From the NCBI RefSeq assembly GCF_008727875.1, contig NZ_VTWS01000010.1, positions 1 to 64,000 on the forward strand: a DNA stretch of 64,000 nt, written 5' to 3'. The position numbers were made by a program, and so were the translations under genes. The stretch is from Larkinella humicola (GTDB lineage: Bacteria > Bacteroidota > Bacteroidia > Cytophagales > Spirosomataceae). How positions within the stretch are numbered: the stretch's first letter is position 1; every line of letters begins with the position of its first letter. The notes below the pieces were generated by a model, which saw nothing but the letters and a program-made list of their open reading frames with translations, was not told where the DNA came from and ran no database searches. Below, piece after piece: positions 16,185 to 24,619 of this stretch.

Positions 16185-18191
16185 TCAGGGTTTCTTATCC
16201 GCCAACTGCACGGTTTTCACATCTACCGTGATCTCCTTCAACCGGTTGGCCACGTTCTCCGGCATGGATTCCTGAAACCGGCCGCCCAGGTGTTTGGCCA
16301 GAAACTTCTCTGCCAGGGCCAGCATCGCCATGTTGTTGACGGGCCGCGCAAAACCGTGGCCTTCATCGGGCGCACAGAGGTATTCGACCGGAAAACCACG
16401 GTCGCGGAGGGCCACCACAATCTGATCGGACTCCGCTTTGTTGACGCGCGGGTCGTTGGCACCCTGTACCACCAGCAGGGGCGATTTGATCTTGTCGGCC
16501 GAAAACAGGGGCGACTGTTTCATCAACTGCGCTTTGCCTTCGGGCGTGTTGGGGTCGCCCATGCGCTCGTAGAACGTTTTCCGAACCGACTCCCAGTAGG
16601 GCGGAATCGAGTTCAGCAGCGTGATGATGTTGGACGGCGCAACAATGGCAACACCAGCCGCGTAGACGTCGGGCGTGAAGGCCAGGCCCGCCAGCGTGGC
16701 ATAACCGCCGTAGGAACCGCCCATAATACCGACGCGCTTCGGATCGGCAATGCCCTGATCGATCAGGTATTTGACGCCCCAGGTGATGTCGTCCTGCATT
16801 TTTTCGCCCCACTGTTTGTTGCCCGCGTTCAGAAACTGCTTGCCGTAGCCGGTCGAAGACCGGAAATTCATCGACAAAACCGCATACCCCCGATTCGCCA
16901 GAAACTGGTGATACGAGTTATACCCCCAGGCGTCACGCGCCCACGGTCCGCCGTGGGGAACAATCACCACCGGCAAATTCTTGTGGTCGAGGCCCTTGGG
17001 CAAGGTCAGAAAAGCCGGAATTTCCATGCCGTCAGACGATTTATACCGGATGGCTTCCATGCGCGCCAGGTCGTTGATCGGCAGTTTGGGGCGCGGACGG
17101 TATTGAAACGTCAACTCTTTGGTTTTGCGGTCGAACAGAAACGTGGCCCCAGGGTCGGTGTCGCTCGTAGCCGACAGCAGCCAGTATTGCTCATCGTCGG
17201 TGGATGAACCGAACAGAATATCGACGCCCGGAAGCTCCCGCAGAATGAACTGAAAGTCTTTTTCAAACAGTTTGTCTTTCCAGTACCGGCGCAGCCGGTC
17301 GTCGGTGTAGGTCGTAAAAATGGGTTCCCGGGTTACCTCCGAAATAAGAATGCTTCCGAAATCCACCTTTTTCATCGGATCGGATTCGACCGACTGCTCT
17401 TTCAGCGAAACCGGGTTGAGCAGAATCAGTTTCTGAAGATCCGACTTGTCTTTGTTGGTGACCAGATAAAACCGCTGGTTATCCTTGTGAAAACCGATGG
17501 GATAGCTGGTTTCATAAATCGTCGTGGAATAGATTTTGGTCATGCCGGCCTCATCGACCCGCAGGATGTCGGAACTGCCATCGGCTGCGGTGCTGGTGGC
17601 CAGCCGCAGTTTGTCGTCCCAGTCAAAAATCCAGCCGGTGACCCGGTCGGTATTTTTGCGAACGAGCGTTTTTTCGCCGGTGGTCAGGTTCAGTTTGTAG
17701 AGGTCGTGCCAGGCTTTATCGCGGTCGTTCAGGCCAATGTACAGTGTATTGGGATCGGTTTTGGGAACCCGATAAATAGCCGCCCGCACCCCGTTGACAT
17801 CGGTCAGGTTCCGGGCCGCTGGTACGGTGCTGGCCTTCAGACCCTCGGAAGGGCTGACTGCGTAGATATTGAAATTCTCATTTCCGCCCTTGTCCTGCAC
17901 GTAAAGTACATATTTGCCATCCCGCGACCAGAAATAATTGGCGATGGGCCGGGTGGTGTCGGCCGTTACCGGTTTGGCCGCTGTGAACGGATCGTCGCGT
18001 TTTTTAACCCAGATGTTGCGGGTTCCTTTATACGGTTTGATGAACGACATATAGGCCCCATCGGGCGAGAGCTGCGCACCGATAATTTCGGGATCGCCAA
18101 AAATCAGCTGCCGGTCGATAAGGGCCGGAACCTGGGCCATTGCCGCCGTAGCCAGCCAAAACGTAAAAAACAGCAGGGATACCTTCTTCAT
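16185..18191 (-). CDS. S9 family prolyl oligopeptidase-type serine peptidase
   Basis: This 668-residue exported enzyme has a signal peptide ending near LATAAMAQ (residue 19). An N-terminal beta-propeller (about 40-380) is followed by an alpha/beta-hydrolase domain. The predicted triad is S493 in GGSYGGYA, D580 in GANDPRVNK and H612 in DEGHGF. Enzymes of this group (dipeptidyl or acylaminoacyl peptidase-like) trim short peptides in the periplasm. The start codon is backed by the signal peptide. It is a single-gene unit with its own terminator. The downstream stretch 16100-16184 has repeated CGCTGTCAGGGTTTC words and no gene. Confidence 0.93.
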   Translation of the reverse strand: MKKVSLLFFTFWLATAAMAQVPALIDRQLIFGDPEIIGAQLSPDGAYMSFIKPYKGTRNIWVKKRDDPFTAAKPVTADTTRPIANYFWSRDGKYVLYVQDKGGNENFNIYAVSPSEGLKASTVPAARNLTDVNGVRAAIYRVPKTDPNTLYIGLNDRDKAWHDLYKLNLTTGEKTLVRKNTDRVTGWIFDWDDKLRLATSTAADGSSDILRVDEAGMTKIYSTTIYETSYPIGFHKDNQRFYLVTNKDKSDLQKLILLNPVSLKEQSVESDPMKKVDFGSILISEVTREPIFTTYTDDRLRRYWKDKLFEKDFQFILRELPGVDILFGSSTDDEQYWLLSATSDTDPGATFLFDRKTKELTFQYRPRPKLPINDLARMEAIRYKSSDGMEIPAFLTLPKGLDHKNLPVVIVPHGGPWARDAWGYNSYHQFLANRGYAVLSMNFRSSTGYGKQFLNAGNKQWGEKMQDDITWGVKYLIDQGIADPKRVGIMGGSYGGYATLAGLAFTPDVYAAGVAIVAPSNIITLLNSIPPYWESVRKTFYERMGDPNTPEGKAQLMKQSPLFSADKIKSPLLVVQGANDPRVNKAESDQIVVALRDRGFPVEYLCAPDEGHGFARPVNNMAMLALAEKFLAKHLGGRFQESMPENVANRLKEITVDVKTVQLADKKP

Positions 18192-18293
18192 AGAAAGGGT
18201 TGGTCAAGGATGGGCGGGTAAGTTAATGAAAAAAGAAGTTGAAATCGAGGGGAGTGCCATGGAGGGGTAGTATAGGACTTGTATCTGATAATT

Positions 18294-18352
18294 CTTTATA
18301 CTTTCGCATTTGCCCCAAAAGGGGATTTAGGGGCAAATGCGAAAGTATAAAG
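18294..18352. repeat. Perfect 23-bp inverted repeat (CCCCTAAA family)
   Basis: Arms 18294-18316 and 18330-18352 are exact reverse complements, and the loop contains GGGGATTTAGGGG words. The CCCC/GGGATTTAGGGG vocabulary recurs at 44940-45020. It lies in the 274-bp gap between the S9 peptidase start and the hydrolase stop, which holds no gene. Confidence 0.85.
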
Positions 18353-18362
18353 TTGAAAAGAA

Positions 18363-18455
18363 AATCTCAAATGGTAAATGATGAACGCTACATGTAAAAG
18401 TATCCAGGTGCCGTTCACTTTTACATGTAGCGTTCATCATTTACCATTTGAGATT
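18363..18455. repeat. Perfect 38-bp inverted repeat (hairpin family B)
   Basis: Arms 18363-18400 and 18418-18455 are exact reverse complements. The arm contains GATGAACGCTACATGTAAAA, which recurs with one or two changes in the hairpin at 48250-48330. It ends 10 bp from the stop codon of the isochorismatase-type gene and can serve as its terminator. Confidence 0.9.
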
Positions 18456-18465
18456 CTTTTCTTCT

Positions 18466-19107
18466 TTACGCCGAGTATCCGCGTCCTTCAATTTCCGTCA
18501 CCTTCTCGCCTGACAGTTCTTCCACAAACTGGTCGTGGGTCATCGGTTTGGAGAACATGGGGAAGTTTTTGGCGCAGGCAAATTTCTGCTCCTCTTCACT
18601 CAGGGTGGCCGTGCAGTCGGTTAAGGTAATCACTTCAAAGCCTTTTTCATAACCGGAGCGCATGGTCGATTCCACGCAGCAGTTCGTCAGAAAACCGCCC
18701 AGCGCAATGGTTTCAATGCCTTTGCTGCGGAGGATGAAATCCAGGTTGGTGCTGGCGAATGCATCGAGGCCACGTTTGCCTTCCAGCACGATCTCGCCCG
18801 ACTCCGGCTTCACATCATCGACAATCTCGACGCCCCAACTGCCTTTCCGAAACGACTGGCTATCGACCACGCCTTTCAAAATGCCGTAGGGATGGGCCGT
18901 AATTTCGTAGTAGCCTTCGTGAAAACTGATTGGTGAATGGATGATCGTGACCCCGGCTTCCCGGGCTTTTGTCAGAACGTCTTTCGTGTTCTCCAGCATG
19001 TTGGTGGAGTCCATCACGCCTTTGACGGCGTCGTGCAGGCTGCCTCCCGGCGAGGTAAAATCGTTTTGATACTCGATCAGAACCAGGGCGGTTTTGGATG
19101 CATTCAT
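18466..19107 (-). CDS. Isochorismatase-family cysteine hydrolase
   Basis: This 213-residue cytosolic enzyme has the family triad: D16 in IEYQNDF, K111 in VLEGKRGLDAF and the nucleophile C144 in TNCCVEST, with the preceding cis-peptide region GGFLTN. The family includes nicotinamidases, N-carbamoylsarcosine amidases and true isochorismatases. No siderophore genes are adjacent, so isochorismate is unlikely as substrate. It is divergent from an FAD monooxygenase gene with a 181-bp shared control region, which suggests joint regulation in degradation of a small aromatic or amide. The exact substrate is unknown. Confidence 0.9.
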   Translation of the reverse strand: MNASKTALVLIEYQNDFTSPGGSLHDAVKGVMDSTNMLENTKDVLTKAREAGVTIIHSPISFHEGYYEITAHPYGILKGVVDSQSFRKGSWGVEIVDDVKPESGEIVLEGKRGLDAFASTNLDFILRSKGIETIALGGFLTNCCVESTMRSGYEKGFEVITLTDCTATLSEEEQKFACAKNFPMFSKPMTHDQFVEELSGEKVTEIEGRGYSA

Positions 19108-19257
19108 GGCTTGGGGGTTGTGTTAAATGGTGAACGTTAAAGCTAGACAATTCAGGTGGAATAGGAAAGCAATGCGCCCGGTCGGTTGGAATTGTTCGCT
19201 CGTCGGCCAAAAATGGCGGTTCACGAAAATCGCCGGGCATGGATGGGCGGGCCGTCC

Positions 19258-19265
19258 TACTTTTG
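19258..19265 (+). promoter_or_regulatory. -7 box for the FAD monooxygenase gene
   Basis: TACTTTTG matches TAnnTTTG and lies 24 nt before the ATG at 19289, so the leader would be short. A clear -33 element is not seen. The box supports the ATG at 19289 over the upstream extension of the frame. Confidence 0.45.
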
Positions 19266-19288
19266 GCTATTCAATCAGCAGAACGACC

Positions 19289-20491
19289 ATGACGACTCCC
19301 CAGAAAGCCCTCATCATCGGTTGCGGCATTGCCGGCCCGGTGGTAGCCCTTTTTTTACAGCAGGCAGGCATTGACGCCGAAATCTACGAATCACAACCCG
19401 CCGGTCTGGACGAAGCAGGTGCGTTTCTGAACCTGGCTCCCAACGGCGTCAACGTGTTGAAAGCGCTGGACATTGATCACCTGCTGGAAAAGGACGGTTT
19501 TCATTCGGTGGGAATGGATTTCTTCAACAGCGACGGCAAGCAGTTGGCGCAACTGGAAAGCTGCGACGAAGAAGAGCGGTTTGGAAGCCACAATGTCATG
19601 ATCAAACGGGGGCAGTTGCACCAGATCCTGCGCGACGAAGCCCTTCGGCGGAACATTCCGGTCCGGTTTGGCAAGAAGCTTAACGGGATTCAACTCAACG
19701 GTTTTCAGGGCGTAACGGCCCGGTTTGAAGACGGCTCGCAAGCCGGGGGGAATTTTCTGATCGGGTGTGACGGAATTCACTCCCAAACCCGCCAACTGGT
19801 TTTTCCGAATGCCCCCAAACCAGCTTACACCGGGGTTGTCGATTGTGGCGGTTTTGCCCAATGCCCGCCCGGTTTGTCGACCTCCGGGGCCATGCAGATG
19901 ATCTTCGGGAAAAAGGCCTTTTTCGGGTACATCGCCAAACCGGACGGCGAGGTCTACTGGTTCAGCAACGTGGCCTGGCCCAGCGAACCGAAGCGGAACG
20001 AACTGAATGCTATTTCCAGCGAAGCCTGGCGGCAGCAATTGCTCCGCAACCACGGCAACGATCCGGCCCCGGTTCCGGAGATTATTCAGTCGACCCCCGG
20101 CGACATCGGCAAATGGCCGGTCTACGATCTGCCGTCGCTGCCAGCCTGGCACAAGGGACCGGTTTGTCTGGTGGGAGATGCCGCCCATGCAACCTCACCC
20201 CATTCGGGACAGGGCGCATCGCTGGCCCTGGAAGATGCCGCCGTGCTGGCCCAGTGTCTGCGCGATTCGCTGAAGGTGGAACACGCTTTTTCGAAGTTCG
20301 AGAGCCTGCGCCGGGAGCGGGTCGAGAAGATTGTCCGCCAAGCCCGGCGGACGGGCAACGGGAAAGTGGCGACCCATCCCGTTGCCGTCTGGTTCCGTGA
20401 TCTGGTGCTTCCATTTTTCATCAAACAAGGAGCCAAAGCCTCGGAAGCCGTGCTGTCGTATAAGGTTGAGTGGGAGAAGGAAGTAGTTTGA
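19289..20491 (+). CDS. FAD-dependent monooxygenase (PHBH/TetX-like fold)
   Basis: This 400-residue enzyme starts at MTTPQKALIIGCGIAGP; the frame is open further upstream but shows no protein-like sequence there. The Rossmann motif GCGIAG is at residues 10-15, a DG motif in GCDGIHSQTR near 160, and the FAD-ribityl motif GDAAHATSPHSGQGA near 295. This is the group A flavin monooxygenase pattern. Such enzymes hydroxylate aromatic compounds or inactivate antibiotics such as tetracycline and rifamycin. Its sequence alone does not separate these options. It is divergent from the isochorismatase-type hydrolase, so a shared catabolic role is possible. Confidence 0.9.
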   Translation: MTTPQKALIIGCGIAGPVVALFLQQAGIDAEIYESQPAGLDEAGAFLNLAPNGVNVLKALDIDHLLEKDGFHSVGMDFFNSDGKQLAQLESCDEEERFGSHNVMIKRGQLHQILRDEALRRNIPVRFGKKLNGIQLNGFQGVTARFEDGSQAGGNFLIGCDGIHSQTRQLVFPNAPKPAYTGVVDCGGFAQCPPGLSTSGAMQMIFGKKAFFGYIAKPDGEVYWFSNVAWPSEPKRNELNAISSEAWRQQLLRNHGNDPAPVPEIIQSTPGDIGKWPVYDLPSLPAWHKGPVCLVGDAAHATSPHSGQGASLALEDAAVLAQCLRDSLKVEHAFSKFESLRRERVEKIVRQARRTGNGKVATHPVAVWFRDLVLPFFIKQGAKASEAVLSYKVEWEKEVV

Positions 20492-20513
20492 GGATTTTGA
20501 ATGATAAATGTAA

Positions 20514-20610
20514 AATGATAAATGTAAAATGATAAATATCGAATGTAAAAGTAAAGAGCATTGTACCGATTAATTTTACATTTGATATTCAAAATTTTAC
20601 ATTTATTATT
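20514..20610. repeat. Imperfect 37-bp inverted repeat between convergent genes
   Basis: The arms at 20514-20550 and 20574-20610 match with a few mismatches. They are made of tandem GATAAATGTAAAAT words, and an extra word copy lies to the left. It is a likely bidirectional terminator for the monooxygenase and serine hydrolase genes. Confidence 0.8.
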
Positions 20611-20620
20611 CCTGAACGAG

Positions 20621-21895
20621 TCACTCCAGCGCCTGATACACTGCAATTTTAAATTTCCGTCGGAATTCGGTGGAGTGGACGTAGGGCTGCACATTGGTGA
20701 AAACCAGCAGGATCAGGTTTTCTTTCGGATCGATGGTGTATTCAGAGCAATACATACCGCCCCAGCCAAACGTACCCGGACTGGTTTCGTTGCCATAGCT
20801 GCTTTCTGGTGTAACCAATTGAAAACCAAGGCCGAATTTGTCGTTGTAATTGCTGGTTCTGGCATCGCCAATCTGGTTGCGCAGCATCATCTCAACGGTT
20901 TTTCGGCCCAGAATCCGTTTGTTGTTGAAACTGCCGCCGTTGAGCATCATCTGGCAGAATTTGGCATAATCTTCCACGGTGCTGACCAGCCCGGCTCCGC
21001 CCGAAAAATACGTTTTGGCCCCTTCTACGGCAAACGAGCGGTAGGCATTGTTTTCGTGCAGGGTCAGCGGTTTTTCGGAGCTGCTTTTGGAATAGAGTTC
21101 CACCAGCCGACTGGCTTTGTTGGCCGGGAGATAAAAATAGGTGTCGTTCATGCCAACCGGTTCCAGCACCCGTTCGCGCAGGGCAACGTCCAGCGGTTTT
21201 CCGGCCAGAATTTCGATCAGCCGGCCAATGATGTCGGTGTTCAACCCGTATACGAAGGCTTCGCCGGGGTCTTTGGTGAGCGGGCGGGCGGCAATCCGGT
21301 TGACGACGTCTTCGAGTTTATCGGCCTGGATCGAATTGAAAAACGGTACTTTGAATTCCGGGCGCTGGTCGAGCGGGTGTTCATAAGGAATCCCGGCGTT
21401 GTGACTCAGCAACTGCCGGATGGTCACTTCGCTTTTCGCCGGGCGGGTTTCGTAGGTGCCTTTCTCTTTATCAACGCTCACCAGCACCCGCGGATTTTTG
21501 AAGGCCGGAATGTAGTTGGAAATGGGGTCGTCGAGCAGGAATTTCTCTTCTTCAAACAACGTCATCAGCGCAACCGTCACCACAGCTTTCGACTGGGACG
21601 CAATGCGGTACAGATCGTCGCGTTTGAGCGGGGTTTTCTTCTCCAGATTGCTGTAACCGAACGCTTTGTAATGAACAATCTTGCCATTCCGGGCGACGAA
21701 CGTGACGGCATTGGGGGCGATTCCTTTATCGATGAAACTTTGCAGGTAATCATCCAGGCGTTTGAGCCGGTCGGCGGAGAACCCGGCATCGGCGGGGGAT
21801 TTGGCGGTGGTGAAGGTTTGGGTGGGTTGGGCAACGAGCGAATTACTGAAGACGTAAAAAAATAGTCCGCAAACAAAGCGTAAAATGGTTTTCAT
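20621..21895 (-). CDS. Serine hydrolase, class C beta-lactamase-like fold
   Basis: This 424-residue exported protein has a signal peptide of about 22 residues (FSNSLVAQ). The SxxK motif is S100-Q-S-K103, followed by a tyrosine motif region (YGLNTDIIGRLIEIL) and a C-terminal GWGGMY segment in place of KTG. The family (Pfam beta-lactamase) includes esterases, D-aminopeptidases and penicillin-binding-like enzymes; real beta-lactamase activity cannot be assumed. It is transcribed toward the convergent monooxygenase gene and lies 39 bp after the pyrB stop, so it may be the second gene of that transcript. Confidence 0.9.
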   Translation of the reverse strand: MKTILRFVCGLFFYVFSNSLVAQPTQTFTTAKSPADAGFSADRLKRLDDYLQSFIDKGIAPNAVTFVARNGKIVHYKAFGYSNLEKKTPLKRDDLYRIASQSKAVVTVALMTLFEEEKFLLDDPISNYIPAFKNPRVLVSVDKEKGTYETRPAKSEVTIRQLLSHNAGIPYEHPLDQRPEFKVPFFNSIQADKLEDVVNRIAARPLTKDPGEAFVYGLNTDIIGRLIEILAGKPLDVALRERVLEPVGMNDTYFYLPANKASRLVELYSKSSSEKPLTLHENNAYRSFAVEGAKTYFSGGAGLVSTVEDYAKFCQMMLNGGSFNNKRILGRKTVEMMLRNQIGDARTSNYNDKFGLGFQLVTPESSYGNETSPGTFGWGGMYCSEYTIDPKENLILLVFTNVQPYVHSTEFRRKFKIAVYQALE

Positions 21896-21934
21896 GAAAG
21901 TACTGAGGGTTTATGGAAAGTCCGTGAATAGTGT

Positions 21935-22855
21935 CTACATCTGCGCTAGCAGATACAACACCGCCATCCGAACCGCCACGCCATTTTCCACCTGATCCAG
22001 AATAATCGAATGGTGTGAATCAGCCGCGTCGGAGGTCAGTTCGACGCCCCGGTTGATGGGGCCGGGGTGCATCAGCACAATCGGGCGGTCGAGTTCGTCC
22101 AGCATCTTTTTGGAAATCCCGTAATAGAGCGAATATTCCCGCAGCGACGGAAAATACTTGATCTGCTGCCGTTCCAGTTGAATCCGCAGCACGTTGGCGA
22201 CGTCACACCAGTTGAGCGCTTCCCGAACGTCGTGGCTCACCTTCACCCCCAGTTCGTTGATGTGCTTGGGAATCAGCGTCGTAGGGCCGCAAACCATCAC
22301 CTCCGCGCCTTGTTTTTGCAGACAGAAAATATTGGATAAAGCCACGCGGGAGTGTAGAATATCACCGATGATGGCGACGCGTTTGCCTGCCACATCGCCC
22401 AGCTTGTCCTGAATGGAAAACGAGTCGAGCAGGGCTTGCGTCGGGTGCTCATGGGTGCCGTCGCCCGCGTTGACGACATTGGCTTTGATGCGGTCCGACA
22501 GGTAGTGCGGGGCGCCGGGGCTGCTGTGGCGCATGACGATCATGTCGACCTTCATGGCCAGAATGTTGTTGACGGTATCCAGCAACGTCTCGCCCTTCTT
22601 AACCGAACTGCCCGAGGCCGAAAAGTTGACGACATCGGCCGATAACCGCTTTTCGGCCAGCTCGAACGACAGCCGGGTGCGGGTCGAATTTTCGAAAAAA
22701 ACGTTGGCAATCGTGATATCGCGCAGCGACGGCACTTTTTTGATGGGTCGGTTAATGACGTCTTTGAACTCGCGAGCCGTTCCTAAAATGAGCTGAATGT
22801 CGTTCTCGGTCAGGTTCTTAATGCCCAGCAGGTGTCGGACGCTGAGTTGTTGCAT
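21935..22855 (-). CDS. pyrB: Aspartate carbamoyltransferase catalytic subunit
   Basis: This 306-residue enzyme joins carbamoyl phosphate and aspartate in pyrimidine synthesis. The start is the ATG ending at 22855 (MQQLSVRHLLGI), directly after a strong promoter; the longer frame is out of register with that promoter. Key motifs are the carbamoyl-phosphate loop FENSTRTRLSFE, SSVKKGE, MRHSSPGAPHYL, GDGTHEHPTQALLD and the C-terminal MHPGPINRGVEL. No pyrI regulatory gene or pyrR is adjacent. Length is normal for a free catalytic subunit. Confidence 0.96.
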   Translation of the reverse strand: MQQLSVRHLLGIKNLTENDIQLILGTAREFKDVINRPIKKVPSLRDITIANVFFENSTRTRLSFELAEKRLSADVVNFSASGSSVKKGETLLDTVNNILAMKVDMIVMRHSSPGAPHYLSDRIKANVVNAGDGTHEHPTQALLDSFSIQDKLGDVAGKRVAIIGDILHSRVALSNIFCLQKQGAEVMVCGPTTLIPKHINELGVKVSHDVREALNWCDVANVLRIQLERQQIKYFPSLREYSLYYGISKKMLDELDRPIVLMHPGPINRGVELTSDAADSHHSIILDQVENGVAVRMAVLYLLAQM

Positions 22856-22881
22856 GGCGCGAATGAGGAGGAAAAGTTTGG

Positions 22882-22913
22882 CAAAGATAGCTTTTGCAAC
22901 GCCGGTTTTCAAA
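22882..22913 (-). promoter_or_regulatory. Bacteroidota-type promoter for pyrB
   Basis: On the minus strand TTTG (22910-22913), a 20-bp spacer and TATCTTTG (22882-22889) give a consensus primary-sigma promoter. The predicted start is about 20 nt before the pyrB ATG at 22855. It is one of the best examples of this promoter form in the window. Confidence 0.75.
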
Positions 22914-23007
22914 TCCAATGCCGACTTAATCGGTCTGATAACCTTTTCGCTTTTCCGGGATAAGCAAGTGACAAACGCATCATCACCTTCTCATCGTCTT
23001 CGGAACC

Positions 23008-23556
23008 ATGATCCGGCAACTGACTTATCATCCCGACTTTCCACGGAAGAGCGTTGCGATCCGGCAACAACTCCTCCGGTTTACACTGAGCCTTGTGCTG
23101 GGTTTCACGACTTTGTTTTTTACGAACATGACCGTGGTGTATTATCGAAATTTCTACCAAATCCGGGAAAACGGGCAATCGATGGCCATGATCGTTCAGC
23201 GAACGGAGCGAACCGTGGTGGGGAAAGGCACGCAAAAAAGCCGGGCGAAAACGTATCGCTATCAGGCGGTTTTTCAATTTCGGAATCAGGAGCGGACGGT
23301 GCCGGTTTCGAAGAAGCAGTATGAACACCTGAAACCGGGTGATCCGGTTCTGGTGCTGTACGGCGCAAAACAGGACGGTTTTATATCGGAAAACGATCCG
23401 GCCGATCACCGCCAACTGATTACACCTCTTCTTTTTTGGGCGGTTTTTGCCGGGTCTGTCGGGAAAACGTGGCGATTGGGTCGCAACCGGCTTACCGGAA
23501 AACAACCGGGCGACCGTTTACACAGAACTGCCGGGTACTTTGCCGGAACGACCTGA
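23008..23556 (+). CDS. DUF3592-like membrane protein
   Basis: This 182-residue protein has a membrane segment at about 25-46 and a beta-rich extracytoplasmic domain. The pattern there is IVQRTERTVVGKG...YRYQAVFQFRNQERTVPVSKKQYEHLKPGDPVLVLYG, and a second weak hydrophobic stretch follows. The domain is the same as the one duplicated in the next gene. It recalls DUF3592 proteins, which have unknown function. The genes are 55 bp apart and codirectional, so probably one unit. The C-terminal tail is basic and looks degenerate. Confidence 0.6.
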   Translation: MIRQLTYHPDFPRKSVAIRQQLLRFTLSLVLGFTTLFFTNMTVVYYRNFYQIRENGQSMAMIVQRTERTVVGKGTQKSRAKTYRYQAVFQFRNQERTVPVSKKQYEHLKPGDPVLVLYGAKQDGFISENDPADHRQLITPLLFWAVFAGSVGKTWRLGRNRLTGKQPGDRLHRTAGYFAGTT

Positions 23557-23611
23557 ATTATCCTGATAAGTTGTTTATTTTTAGGGGCATCCTTGTTTTA
23601 ACCCGTTGCGC

Positions 23612-24568
23612 ATGCTCCGCGAACTCGTCGTTTTTCTGGGAAAGCTATACCGGCTCGTGGTGTCGCTGATGGTGGTGGCACTCCTGGCCGCTGTGGCCTG
23701 GTGGTTCTGGCATTTGTATGAGGACGAACGACTTCAAAATCAGTTTTTAAAGGAAGGAAACGTGGTTGAAGTGCAGGTCGCAGGGGTTGATGCAACACAG
23801 CGGTCGTACCGGGATATGCTGGGCAACAGCCGGTACATTACGTTTCCGTATCGCCAGAAAAGCTACACCATCCGTGTGGTGTTCGACACGGCCTGGGTAA
23901 GTTCGGGCGATCACATTCGGCTGTTGTATCACCCGCAGCGGGACGAATTTCGCCAGCAACAGGTCGACCGAAAACCGGGTCGGGTAGAATCCCGGCTGGT
24001 GAACTGGAGTTCGGTTCGCGGATTCAGCAAAGAGAACAAACTCCTGCTCGGTTTTTTGGTGGTGGTTACGTCGCTGTTCTTTTTCGCCGGGGGGGTACTG
24101 GTTTCCCTTACGGGCTGGACCTTTCTGCAAACCATCGCCCGGCTGGTTCTGATGGCGGTTCTGGGAATAGCGGCTGTATTTTTTACGTACGATACCTGGG
24201 AATACGTCCAGTATTATCAGCATGTAAAAACGAACGGGAAGCCGATGGACGTGACGGTACTCGATACCGACCGGCATCGCGTAGGCCGAAGCACCCAACG
24301 CTCCAGCTTCGCGATGTATGATTACGATGCGGAGTTCAACTACAAGGCCGAAAAATGGATCATTCCAATCACGGAAGCCGAATTTGAAACGCTGAAACCC
24401 AACGACAAACTCCGGGTGTTATACGATTCATCGTTGCCGGATTTCATGTCGGCCACCTATTCGGGAAATTATGCGCAGGCCATTGTGCCGGCTTTCTGCT
24501 GGGTTTTGTTTCTGGTAGTGGGGTGGAATACGGTATTCAAGTCATCCAGGAAACAGCAACCCGGGTGA
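23612..24568 (+). CDS. DUF3592-like membrane protein with duplicated domain
   Basis: This 318-residue protein begins at the ATG at 23612 (MLRELVVFL); a TTG two codons upstream is possible. Membrane segments lie at about 16-34, 145-165, 172-192 and near 285-305. They frame two copies of a beta-rich domain, about 45-125 (VEVQVAGVDATQRS...IRLLYHP) and 205-280 (MDVTVLDTDRHRVGRSTQRSS...LRVLYD). The second copy matches the upstream 182-residue protein. Function is unknown; the fold resembles DUF3592. It converges with the HTCS gene 51 bp away, where no clear terminator hairpin is visible. Confidence 0.6.
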   Translation: MLRELVVFLGKLYRLVVSLMVVALLAAVAWWFWHLYEDERLQNQFLKEGNVVEVQVAGVDATQRSYRDMLGNSRYITFPYRQKSYTIRVVFDTAWVSSGDHIRLLYHPQRDEFRQQQVDRKPGRVESRLVNWSSVRGFSKENKLLLGFLVVVTSLFFFAGGVLVSLTGWTFLQTIARLVLMAVLGIAAVFFTYDTWEYVQYYQHVKTNGKPMDVTVLDTDRHRVGRSTQRSSFAMYDYDAEFNYKAEKWIIPITEAEFETLKPNDKLRVLYDSSLPDFMSATYSGNYAQAIVPAFCWVLFLVVGWNTVFKSSRKQQPG

Positions 24569-24619
24569 GGTCGGGAAACTCAACCCGATGCTTGCCATCG
24601 ACCCGATGCATCCCTGGAG

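Noticed and set aside
16290-17207. Plus-strand open frame of 305 codons
   Set aside because: It is antisense to the S9 peptidase with an intact catalytic triad; no protein-like features.
20561-21865. Plus-strand open frame of 434 codons
   Set aside because: It is antisense to the serine hydrolase gene with signal peptide and SxxK motif, and is a high-GC shadow.
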